A stretch of DNA of 64,000 bases, taken from Isoetes taiwanensis. Taxonomy: Eukaryota > Streptophyta > Lycopodiopsida > Isoetales > Isoetaceae. Each line of letters opens with the position of its first letter. Positions within the stretch are counted from its first letter, which is position 1. The notes under the pieces were generated by a model. It was not told the origin of the DNA, did no database searches, and saw only the letters and a program-made list of their open reading frames with translations. Below are positions 13,009 through 23,682 of this stretch, piece by piece. The translations under genes and the position numbers were made by a program. The stretch lies in the NCBI GenBank assembly GCA_021234155.1, contig JAJEKV010000159.1, forward strand, positions 765,971 through 829,970, in the 5' to 3' direction.

Positions 13009-14104
13009 CTAAAAATTACTCGAGTGGTCCCCATGGACCCCCAAACCATATCGATTTGCCAGATTATGCATCCTAAATCCGGATAGAAGAGTAGAGTGTA
13101 AGAAAAGAAAAACAAACACCTTTGGAAGTACCCTAAACTCATTTTTCTAGTATGGGTGATTGTTTTCGTATATAAATCAAACATCTATAAAGAAGGTGCT
13201 TCTCACACAGGTTGCCCTCATTTAGACAAGAGGTGGGTGAAATGTGAACTTTACAAACGGTGATGTATGAAGCAGCATTTTTAGTAGCTACTTGCGTACA
13301 CAACTTGGTTTGATTCTCTTGTTAAATATGTAGTTGAAGCATGTTTTCTGATGAGGGCAACCCATTGTGCAACATCATCTTGTTGTTTTAGGATGTTGGA
13401 TAGATTTTATGGATAAGATCATATGGTATATTATGTGATGGATGATGAAGCTATGGTGTGTCCAGTTAAGCTGTTTTAGTAATTTGTTATGTCAATGCTA
13501 ATCCATGTCAGATTGGCAGACCAATAACACCTAAACGTAGAGCATCCTGAGAATGTGGGGCAATGTTCACCTTGATTGAGAGAGGGATGCTTACATGTCA
13601 TGAAGTTAATCCTCAAAAAGGATTCCCTGTAGATTAGGATTTGGTCTGGATTGCTCTGATATGGTCATTTTGGATCTCTTGATGGCCTATTTTTCCTTGG
13701 ACACAACCTCAAGGTATAATGGGACCGACAACTCTAGGATTCCTCTGCTCGAAGATAAAACAATGGGAGAGAAGAACACACGAGCATTTACTGAAGATGA
13801 CAAAGGGAGGTGCCCCTAGGGTTGAAATGAGATTATTTGGGGGTGGGTGGAGCCTCGGATCATCAAGAAGCTGTTTCTAATTGATGCACGACCTTTAGAA
13901 ACCTTAGGTTTCTCATCAATGGGAAATCATCCTAAGCTTGTATATACAAAGTGGGTCCTACAAGTAGCCCTTTATAGAAACACCCATTCAATTGTCATGG
14001 GACCAATGCGCATAGCAAGAAAATTTGTGGTAGATTTTTATGCAGTTTTCCATGGGACCATTATACATAGCAAGAAAATTTCATTTTTATGCAGTTTTTC
14101 CCTC

Positions 14105-14172
14105 CCTTGTGATCTCGTGGTTAGTCCTTTGGATTAGCAATTACAAAGTTTTATGTTCAAGTCTCTTTGGGG
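14105..14172 (+). mobile_element. tRNA-derived SINE head
   Basis: TGATCTCGTGGTTAGTCC looks like a tRNA A box and ATGTTCAAGTCTC, about 40 bases later, like a B box, both on the plus strand. The body and tail downstream are not recognisable. Confidence 0.4.
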
Positions 14173-14179
14173 ATATTTA

Positions 14180-17100
14180 GGGACCGTCATGTATCCCTAT
14201 GAGATGGTGCTATGTAATATGGCGTAAAACAATGTCTGTGCAATGCATGCATGCGCTTGCACTTTTGCACATCACATCGATCATATCTATCGCGATCTCT
14301 TTTTGTTTGGCACCTATTTGTTTTGAAATAATTTGTTTGAGTAGCCCTCAATGGGCGTAGTATCCACTTCTTGCTTTCACATAGGACTGATGATTTGGGA
14401 TCTAAACCAGCGATATTGCTATAAAACGACATCACGGGACTTTCCTTTTACGCTTTGGCTGTAAAACATGGCTATGGTAGCAACAAGGCATCATTCTCTG
14501 CCCAGGTCAGGTTATGATCGTCCGGATGTGTCTTTTGGCTCATAGTTCTAAATCATTGTGACCCAGTTTCCTCAGGATCAGGCTTGGAGTGTGGGGGTTT
14601 TGTAGTTCTGACTCACACTCATGCTACTTGCTTGGTTTTAGCTAAAGGGTAGCCGAATCCAAAGGCCTAATGTATAGACTAGAGAATGAGCCAGTTCGGT
14701 AAAACCCAGCATTGGATTCCAGGTTATGTTCGATGTTTTGCAAGATTTACTTGGGCAAGAGATTTGGGGCCCGGTTGGATTACAAATGCATGCCGCGAGG
14801 AATAAGGTAACCCGCGGTTGAGCGAGGCAAGTTTTTAGCGAGATAGAGGAGATCTGAAGGATTTAAATTCTGGAGTCTCATGGAATGGTCCAAGGGAGTC
14901 CCATTATACCGATTCAGAGGAGGTTGGTCTTTTCTCTTCCTTAAGATTCATCATCTTGGTCACATGCTCGAACGAATAATTTGTGCACAAAGAAAGCATA
15001 GCCACTATAATCATGGGTATCGTCGGAGTTATCACCTTGATTCAATGGGACACCGTGTATAGGGTTCTTGAGCATGAACCTCCCTACTTGAGAAAGCCTT
15101 CACCAAGATCACAAAGCATGTGTTGTTTCGGTGACTCTAGTCTGAGAATATAGCATTGGAAGTTCCTTGATCGTTGGTAGAACAGCGGTGTGAAGAAGGT
15201 ATGGATTTTCTGATATTCGACTAAGGACAAGCGGTTACAACTTCTACTTTAATGGAAGGCCCAAAATGGGAATGATGGAACAAGTGGGCCGAGGAAGCTA
15301 ATTTGTTTTGCTATGAATGAGAACATGGGTTGAATTCGACCCCTTCTTGTGCATAGAACTGGTTTATCATCTAATTCTCAATATTCTTTGGATCTTTTCT
15401 TGATCTTAATTAGATCTATTAAGGAAGTCTAATGGGTATCTTACAGAAGCCTCTGACCTTTCTATAGTCCTATTAATAGTTTGGTTCGGTTTATAACTTC
15501 TATAATATGCTCGTGATATACTTTGGCGTGGCTTGCATTTAGATGTGTGTTCTTTCATGTGATTAGCCAAAGAATCTCTTACGGGTGCTATATTGACACT
15601 CCCCTTGGATGATCCACACTTAGCATTCTTCGCGATTCTTTATTTTTCTGAGTGATGGGTCTTTCTTGGTGGTGATGTTAATATTTTTATCATACAAACA
15701 TGAAAAGATATGAAATTTTATTGTAATTACATTATGCACATTTAGAGGCTTGCTTGTTGAAAGAAAAGCGAGAATTTATTCTATGTGGATTCTTATCTTA
15801 TCTTATCTTCTCTTATCGGTTTTAACTTGAAAACTACTACTAATAATTGTAAATGGTGACAGCATATATGAGCATAAAATATTTGTAATCTTTCAGTGTG
15901 GCTGATCATTATATTACTAATGCTATCATATTACTTTTATCACGGTAAGCATGAAGATTTACTTGACTCTCCTACTTATATAAGGTTTATGGCTTAGCTT
16001 AGATAAAGAAAAGCCATCTTCAAGATCACGGAATATGTAAAATAAGACTCTCAAGCCAAGTTCCAAATTTCTAGTTCAAGAACAAGTTAGGTTGAGAATT
16101 TCGTAGGTGCTACGATTCATTTGCAAAGTCCTTGCTATTTTTGGTAGAATGAAATCAAGGAACTAGCGTCCTTAGGAGGCTTGTCCATACCTCTTTGAAA
16201 TCATCATCAGGATGGCAATGTCTCCTCAATTTTCTTACCATACCCACTCGAAAGATTACAACTTCATGGCTATTAGATGGCCTACTGTTGCCCTCTTCAA
16301 ATTTTGAAATAAAGTGTACACTCTAGAGTCGTCTTGAAGCTCGCTTCGGCCGAACAAATTTGTGTATTGCAAAGGTACCACTCACCTAAGCATCTTCTCA
16401 TTATCACGATGGGTAAGTATACATATCATCGAGAAACCAATGAGGGTGAAAAAAATCACAAAAGGTGGTTTTGTTTGAAGGAAATACTTGAATGGGTTGG
16501 ATATGCGAGAAGAGATGAATCCCTTAGAAAGTTCTTTGCGATTTGGCTTCTATGTTTCTATTTTGTGATAAATGGTTATTGTATTTTTCAATCAAAGCCT
16601 TCCAGTGCTATGTGTAAAAAATTAAAAGAAATTCTGCAGAAATGGCTTGAAACTCTCTGGCCTCAAAATGATGTATCTTGGAAATGTTGTTTTCCTTTAG
16701 GTTTTCAATGGTTTGCAAGCTATGTTCATGCATTTTGCTTGGACTCAACGTTGTATTTTTAGTAGTTGATAATTGGGTGTTCAAATGGTAGTGACTCATT
16801 TAAGCAGCATGCATTCATTTGTTTGAATTTTTACATTTGCAACCATCGTGCCAGTATCAGGTGTGAGGGTTTTAGATTGAAAGGGGTATGTCAAGCTTTT
16901 ATTCTATGATCTTTGAGAACATTTTAATGGTAACTATGCATGGGTGCCATTTCTTGCATTTTATTGGGGTCGATATGGATATTATGTTTTAGTGTTTTGG
17001 CCTTCAAATGGTTTGACCTCTTTGTTGCTTGTGGTTTGTGAAGGAATCCTCTTCTTGGCCTTTTGCTAGTTGCCATTGAATGCAATAGATATTTGCAAGG

Positions 17101-18030
17101 GTTCAAAACATTACTTTTGTTTGATGGATCATGCTTTCATTGTTGAGATGGGTTTTATATGGGATATGTAGGAATAAAATCTTGGATTACCTTAATGTAA
17201 GGGTAGAAGGTTTTACTTGCTTGTAGATTGGGCTTTGGAATTTATGGTACATGTAGGGGCAATGAAAAGAACTCTCAATGCTTTACAGTAGTATTATGCA
17301 TTTACATTCAATTTATGATGTCATTTGGATGGGGAGAAAAGGGTATGACCTAGTTTGAGATTTGATTTTTTATTATTTGTGCATCTTATTACGACCAATT
17401 GTTTGGTATCCTTACTTATGTTGAGCCAAGCGAGTTGAAGATATTTTCATCATGCCGATTCACAGTGCTTAGTATTTATTCCCAAAGAGATCTTTATAGA
17501 ATGGGAATAGAATAGATTTTTAACGTACGGAGAATAAGATAGCTGAATTGTCTTTTCTAAAATGGCTTGAATCATTATGATTAACAAGACCTCATCTCTC
17601 TCATCCATATCTCTCTCATCACTTGTATTGCAAATGCATTTGAGAAGAACTTTTGGCCAAGAGTATACCTTTGTGAAACTTTTATTAATTGTTATCCATT
17701 TTTCATTTTCAACAACTATCTTGACTTATACATCTGATGGATAATTTTAGCATTCCTTTATTAGCTTTTTTCAGCCTATTTCTCCTATGGCATTGTATAA
17801 TCACCCCATTTATCGTAGGGATATATATATGATATAAAGGGGTATACGTTATGTGTGGGCTCCATCGGTCTTATAACCACCATTCAGGGCGTTATATTGG
17901 CATGAGAGTTTAATGTTTTGGATGCATGTTCTAGATCCATGTATGGCGGTCGTAATGGGAAATGCAATGGTCCTTGACCACAACCTGCGATAGGTGGGGA
18001 TAGGGGTTGAAGAGAAACGTTAGCGTTGCC
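14180..18030. other. Long intergenic stretch with short tandem repeat
   Basis: Mostly AT-rich and without a recognised gene. A TCTTA microsatellite lies at about 15,793-15,820. A frame open from 16,334 to 16,762 (142 codons, rich in Lys, Cys and Phe) has no ATG at its beginning and no family resemblance I can see; I do not call it a gene. Confidence 0.45.
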
Positions 18031-18300
18031 AGCGCTTGGCTGCCATGATAAGTTTCTTGTACCAAATAAATTTCTCTGCTTTAGGAACTTGGGAAAATCA
18101 GATTATGTTGGGAGATCTCCGGGTTTCCCGATCTGGATTTGCCACGTGGACAGCTGAAGTTTTAACCATTAAACTGGGCGTTCTGTTACGCAGAAGTAGA
18201 AAGTGTGGAACAATGGCGCCTCAATAATCCTGGTGACATAGCCATCGTGTCCTTGGTCTCTCATCAAAACCTGGTATCCGCTACTCAACTCCACATAAAC

Positions 18301-19171
18301 ATGGCGGCTTCAGGTAATAGCGATCCGGTGAGTCCTTTTAACTTCTCTATTATTTCACAATTATTTGTTGTTCTAGAACTTCATGCACGAGTTGAATAAA
18401 AAATAAAAATATAAATTGTCATTTCGTAGACCCACGGTAAGAAAATAAAGTTAGATCTGCTTGGTTTAGAATTGAAAAGGGCATTAGAAATTTCCTTACT
18501 TTTTGCCCTGATGTTTAGGTCAAGAGTGTCTTGACACTGCTCAATTGTTAGTAATTTGAACTCATTTGGATACAGAATATTTAGGGCTATTGATGATCTT
18601 AGCTGTTATGCACATTTAGTTCTGAACTCTTGTTGGTATTTTTTTTCAGGATGCAAAAGTTCATATTGTATATGTTGAAAAGAGCACTGAGGATCCTGAG
18701 CTACTGAAGGAGAGGCAATTAGATTTGCTTGCTTCTGTTGTTGGAAGGTATAAAGTTTGTTCGCAATAGCGAGGTTTTGTCCGTTTGGGTGGAAAGGTTA
18801 TTTTGTAGTATGCATGTTTTTCTGCCTGGTCATGTTTTCTGTTTTCTGTTTCTGTCATGTTTTAAGTCTGTTTCAAGTTTTTCTTAATTTTCTGGTTGGC
18901 GGAAGCAGCTAAGGATGCATTGCTTTATCATTACACTCATGCTATGGTGGGTTTCCATAAACTTACTCCTGCTCAAGTAACTGCACTGCAATTTTGGCTT
19001 TCACTAAATTATGTGTTTGTTAAGTCTTTTTGTCAAACCAATTCTTCTCTTTCTGTCGCTTGTTAATTAACTGTCCATTTATCAGAAAAGCCTGGAGTTC
19101 TACAAGTGATTCCTGAACAAAGGCTTCATCCATGGGACAGCAGCCAGGACTGGCCTGCACTGAACTTTTGA
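18301..19171 (+). pseudogene. I9 propeptide-inhibitor-like gene (SPI-1 type), splice sites damaged
   Basis: Small protein equal to a subtilase propeptide (Inhibitor I9 fold). In plants such stand-alone proteins (Arabidopsis SPI-1 type) inhibit or chaperone subtilases. Exon 1 is 18,301-18,327 (MAASGNSDP, donor GTGAGT). Exon 2 is 18,650-18,747 (KVHIVYVEKSTEDPELLKER, acceptor TTTTTTCAG, donor GTATAA). Exon 3 is about 18,901-18,991 (AAKDALLYHYTHAMVGFHKL then TPAQ). Exon 4 is 19,086-19,171 (KPGVLQVIPEQRLHPW to a TGA). Exons 1 and 2 join in frame. Exon 3 has no AG acceptor in the right phase (TTGGC precedes GGAAGCAG), and neither does its junction to exon 4 keep frame. No catalytic subtilase domain follows, so it is not a truncated protease by length alone. 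Either a decaying copy or local assembly indels. Confidence 0.7.
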
Positions 19172-19865
19172 AAGACATCAGTTTCATGTTTTGTAACTGG
19201 AAACCAATGGCCATCAACTTCTTATAAGTAATTCTGATATAAAGAAAATTAGCATCAAGGGGCTGTTGATTTATATCTTGTATATATACTTCAAAAGTAG
19301 AAACAAATATTTTGGGCACAGCCGTATTTTTGTTTTGCAGATTGATTTCATTGCAAAATATTTATTTGTACAATCAGACTTTTAGGGCTTTTAGATTACA
19401 GCTTAACTCATGCATATGAGGATGATAAAACCATTCTTGTTAAACAAGAAGCCATTCAATAGATGATTATATACCCATTGAACAATCCTTACACAGTGGC
19501 GTACAAGGGGGCAACTAGTTTACAATCGGAAATTTGCACTTAGAATCTCAACTTGATTTCTCAGAGACAATTCTAACTGTAAATGGCCAAAAGATTCACA
19601 TGCTAGTGCAATTCTCCACAAATCCACTTTTAGAGATAATGAGAGAAAGGTTTAATGCCAACTATTTGAATTTCATCTCAAGGTATAAACCACTCATGAA
19701 ATAATATTAATTCAATGCAATTTTATTGTACCAAACTAAATCCTAAAATATCCTTTTAGTTGGCAATTTATATTGCATAGCAGTAGTAGGGAATACACTG
19801 CGGTATTTTAGAAAAGGAAATAAAAAGAAAGGGAAAAATAAAAGGGAGCTGTATATCAAAAGGAC

Positions 19866-19874
19866 TAGGGTTTA
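19866..19874 (-). promoter_or_regulatory. Telo-box upstream of NMD3
   Basis: TAGGGTTTA is the reverse complement of the plant telo-box AAACCCTA. It lies about 45 bases upstream of the NMD3 ATG. Telo-boxes are enriched in promoters of plant ribosome-biogenesis and translation genes, which fits the gene. A single short motif can occur by chance. Confidence 0.5.
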
Positions 19875-19916
19875 TATGATTTTTAGGTCTCGACCTTTTT
19901 GGACATAGGCTCGGGG

Positions 19917-21453
19917 ATGATGGCCGGAACAGAGCTTGGTATGTTCACTGTTCAGCAGACCGTGGGGCAGGTGCTATGTTGGCCCATGTGTGGATTGACC
20001 ATGACCAAATGCTGCAAATATGTGTATGTCCGGTTGCCTTAGATCCCAAGTAGACATAACTGAGGGCCTCCAGAAGCACGTCTGATCTTGTATTGCCCTG
20101 AATGTGGCCGATATCTTCAGCGCCCCGGACTTGGATCAAGGTAAGATTGGAATCAAAGGAGCTTCTTACCTTCTGCATCAAAAGACTCAAGAATTTAAAT
20201 AAGGTAAAACTTGTGGATGCTGGATTTATTTGGACTGAACCTCATTCCAAACGTTTGAAGGTGAAACTAAAGATACAGAAGGAGGTTATGAATGGGGCAA
20301 TTTTAGAACAGAGTTACCTTGTTGAGTACGTTGTGGAAGATCATATGTGTGAGAAATGTTCTCGGAGCTTACTGCTTAGTCGAGATCAGTGGATTGCAGT
20401 TGTGCAGGTGCGGCAGAAGGTTGAGCATAAACGCACGTTCTTTTTCTTGGAGCAGTTAATTATCAAACATGCTGCTGCTGCATCAGCCATAAATATCAAG
20501 CAGATGCATGATGGTATTGATTTCTTTTATTCCAATCGCAGCCATGCTTTGAAGTTCCTAGATTTTCTGGGAAATGTTGTGCCAATCAAGAGTAGGAATG
20601 ATAAGCAACTGGTTTCTCATGATGCAAAACAACAGTTAAGTACTCAAAGTTTACTTACTCTGTGGAATTTGTCAATCTGCAAAGATGACTTGGTTTACTT
20701 CCACAAAAGTAGCTTCAGGACTAGGCAATATTGGGCTGGTTCTTTGTAATCAGCGTGTCTAGCAAATCCTTTTGCTTCTGGATCCCCAGACCCTAAGATC
20801 AGCATATGTAGATGCATCACAATATTGGAGGTTACCATATAGGCCTTTGATTTCCAGCCGGCAGCTATTAGAATGTGTGTGTTGGATGTGGAGGCCGAAC
20901 ATATTTTGTGATGTTTAGGCCGTAGTTTTGCGTGGGCCATGCTCAGATTGTGAGGAAGTCTGACTTTGGTAAGAATGGCCACAGTTTTTCACTACTAGAG
21001 GACACATCTTTTGCCATTCTACTTTAGCCTGGGATCATGCTTTTGGCTATGATCATGGTGTATGCAATGATTTGAATCTGGACAAATACAAGGGTCTTAT
21101 ACTGCAACACAGTATTTGTTTGGTAAGAAAAGTTATGAAGGCATAGCCAGAGGAGGAGGGGAAAATCCAGACCTTGGAAGTTGAAGAACTTGCCTATGGA
21201 TGTTGATGGTGTAGCCAGGCAGGAGGATCAGAAGGGAGCAGGGGAATATGAGAGGTTCTTAGAGGACTTGGAGGAAGACCCCGAATTGAGATCACGAATT
21301 TCACTTTATCAGAATCCTGCATATCACGACCAGTCGGAGACAACATCTATGGCTGATGGAGATGAGCCCCCATCAGTGCCTCTAGAAGAACTGCTTGCTG
21401 ACCTTCAGCTCGAAGACTCAGAATATGAAGATGAAAACATGCATGGAGACTGA
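19917..21453 (+). pseudogene. NMD3: NMD3, 60S ribosomal subunit export adaptor, frame-disrupted
   Basis: NMD3 binds the pre-60S subunit and bridges it to exportin 1 for nuclear export. The span is about 512 codons, close to the usual plant length, without introns. Tandem ATGs open at 19,917 and 19,920 (GMFTVQQTVG). The zinc-ribbon part is split over frames: a stop at 20,040, then VDITEGLQKHV in another frame, then YCPECGRYLQ in a third. 20,102-20,640 is open and strongly NMD3-like (SKELLTFCIKRLKNLNKVKL; MCEKC; SIKQMH-type helix as NIKQMHDGIDFF; SNRSHALKF). Further shifts follow to DFGKN (about 20,960). The acidic C-terminus is open from about 21,181 (EELLADLQLEDSEYEDE) to the TGA. At least six frame changes make it a pseudogene as read. 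The upstream telo-box and the lack of a poly-A tail argue against a processed copy; consensus errors in the assembly are the alternative. Confidence 0.88.
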
Positions 21454-23260
21454 AGGGCTAGTTGCTGATGAGGAAAATGAACTACTTTGGACATATAATC
21501 AGTGCTGCACAGCAGTCCAGGTTTGGTTCAGTTGTAAGAGTACAACTTTGCACAGCAATAAAAATAAGTTAATAGTTTTATTTTCTTAGTAATTATCTGC
21601 TGCCTGCTCTGGACTCTTGAGCATTCTGAATTCTGGAAGCCTTGTATACTGCTTCTGTTTAGTTTAGGGTTTAATCCGCCATATTTTGTTTAGTTTGGTC
21701 TTGTGCTTTGACATTTATGCAAGTTTTAAACTAGTCTTAAAGTGGCCATCCATTTAATATTTGCCTTGCATTAGATGCTTTTGTATGGGAGAAGATTGTG
21801 CTTTGGAATTTCACGTCTTAAAATGAACAGGTTCTTCATATCAAATCGAACAGGTACTTATTCCAAAAGGAGCACTTGTGAATGATTACAATGTTTTATT
21901 TAGCTGACTTATATCGCTTAATCCTCTATGTTGTTTGATCCGTACCCGTGATGGAGGAAAATCCGGATATTCTCTTTTCCACAACCTTCACGCACTTTTC
22001 AAAGGTTTGACGGGTCAACTCATTATCATATAGTTTCCACACTATTCATAAGTAATTCTTTCTTTGATTTTATTCTTCAATATTTTTTGATGCTTTGATG
22101 CATGGATGTCAAATGTCAAAAAAAAAAATTCGAGGAACCTTCTGCCAAATGTCAAAAAAAAAATCGAGGAACCTTCTGTTAATTTTTGTTGTATGATATT
22201 TAGGGTGGAGTTGCCTCTCTTCGTGCGTGGACCCTTTACCGCTCACCCCTCCTCCCTTATAACATATATTGCAGACCGTTAAGATAAAAAATCAATGCAT
22301 AATATTTGTTTTGCTGATAACAAAGCCCTAAGCTACCACTTATTTTATCGTGCAAATTACGATGGGTGGGTCGGGAATAAAAGTGTTGTAATTTCTCTTT
22401 CAATCTACATTTTATGACATGGACACAGTGTAAGCTATTTTGAAAATTTATTTTGAAGGGCTTTTTGGGGATGTAGAATTTAAGTGGTATTTTTTGAAGG
22501 GCTTTTTGGGGATGTAAGAATTTGCCATGTTTGTTTCTTAAATCTCCTTGAAAAGCTTTGAAGAAGAGGATGGAGACCCCCATGCGCGATAGAAGGAGAG
22601 CCCCCTCACGAAGGGCTTTGAAGAAGAGGATGGGAGACCCCTGCCTTTGGAGATAGAAGGGGAAAGCCCCTCACGAAGGGGCCATCGGACCACAATCTTA
22701 TGCCTACTCTAGTTTTTTTTTAGAATTTATATATGAGAATTTGGCGATTTTTGGGTTTCATGTGAAGCATAAGCGAGGTTAGGAGTCTAAAAATCCATTT
22801 TTTAAACAGTGCAGGCCTTTTTACGGTAGTCTTATCTCACAAGTCCATATTTTATCAGAATAATGTTTGTACTGTGCTTAAAAGTAAATCACTTTTTCCA
22901 ATATAAAAATAAGACATGTCTTATTTAGGTTCGGAATAGGTTTGGATATCAAATGGAGTCTTATTTTGTTCAGGGGATTTCCCCTTGGTAAAATAAGACA
23001 ACCTAGTCAACTATTTGAATATATAACTGTAAGGCGTGTTTTTATTTTTCATGCTTTCTACTAGTATTTTTAGTGGTGCCATCTTTGATTTCACCATGTG
23101 GTAGAAAGTAAATTTAAATTTATGTGTCTCATTTTAGCCTTGGAGTCCTGAAATGGTATGCATTATATTGTATATAGCGGCCATATTTTGCGACTTCGAT
23201 GTGGAAAAAAAGAGGGCACGAGTTTGTGATGTCTCCATTTTATGATACTGCTCTTAAGCT
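21454..23260. other. Intergenic with small direct duplications
   Basis: No gene recognised. Direct duplications: TTTTGAAGGGCTTTTTGGGG twice (22,453 and 22,493), GAAGAAGAGGATGG-GAGACCCC twice (22,560 and 22,620) each followed by CTCACGAAGGG, and TTCGAGGAACCTTCTG twice (22,127 and 22,163). Confidence 0.6.
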
Positions 23261-23272
23261 ACGTATTGAAAC

Positions 23273-23542
23273 ATGGCAAGGAAGGCACGACCATGTAGCG
23301 TCATTGGACATTTTATAAATTTGTGGCTGCAGTTTTGTTGTGGGATTTGTACCTTAGCTTGCCTTCAAAGGCAAGTATATGATCCTATTAAGCGGCAACT
23401 GACTGACATCAAGGCCTGGATCCACGGCATGGAGCTCCCTCCATTCCACTTGTTTAATCAACACGACCTCACGGCGGAGGCGCCTTCTAACTCAGAGCTA
23501 CATAATTTGCCCTCCAGTGACCTAGTAGCATCAAGCTCTTAA
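23273..23542 (+). CDS. Hypothetical small open frame
   Basis: Open for 89 codons from ATG at 23,273 to TAA at 23,542. The C-terminal half is hydrophilic and acidic-Ser rich (QVYDPIKRQLTDIKAWIHGM, ending SSDLVASSS). A possible acceptor (TTCAAAG before GCAAGTA, about 23,370) could make only the last 57 codons a real exon. The string DPIKRQL resembles the start of DUF2062 proteins, but the following membrane segments are absent. Function unknown; it may not be a gene. Confidence 0.25.
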   Translation: MARKARPCSVIGHFINLWLQFCCGICTLACLQRQVYDPIKRQLTDIKAWIHGMELPPFHLFNQHDLTAEAPSNSELHNLPSSDLVASSS

Positions 23543-23682
23543 GTCAATTGGAGTAAATGGATTTAGCGGTGTCGGGTTTGGAGGCGGGTGGTTTGCGAGC
23601 AAGTATTGTGACTTAGAAGCGAGGAGGTAATGCTCTGCATTTTTCCCCGTTGATTCAGAGTATATCTCAAAGCTGGGATCTA

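Noticed and set aside
18301-19171. Truncated subtilase
   Set aside because: A stop follows the I9 domain directly and no catalytic domain is seen within the next kilobase; NMD3 comes next. A stand-alone I9 protein fits better.
23273-23542. DUF2062-type membrane protein
   Set aside because: Only a short DPIKRQL-like string matches; the membrane segments that define the family are missing.
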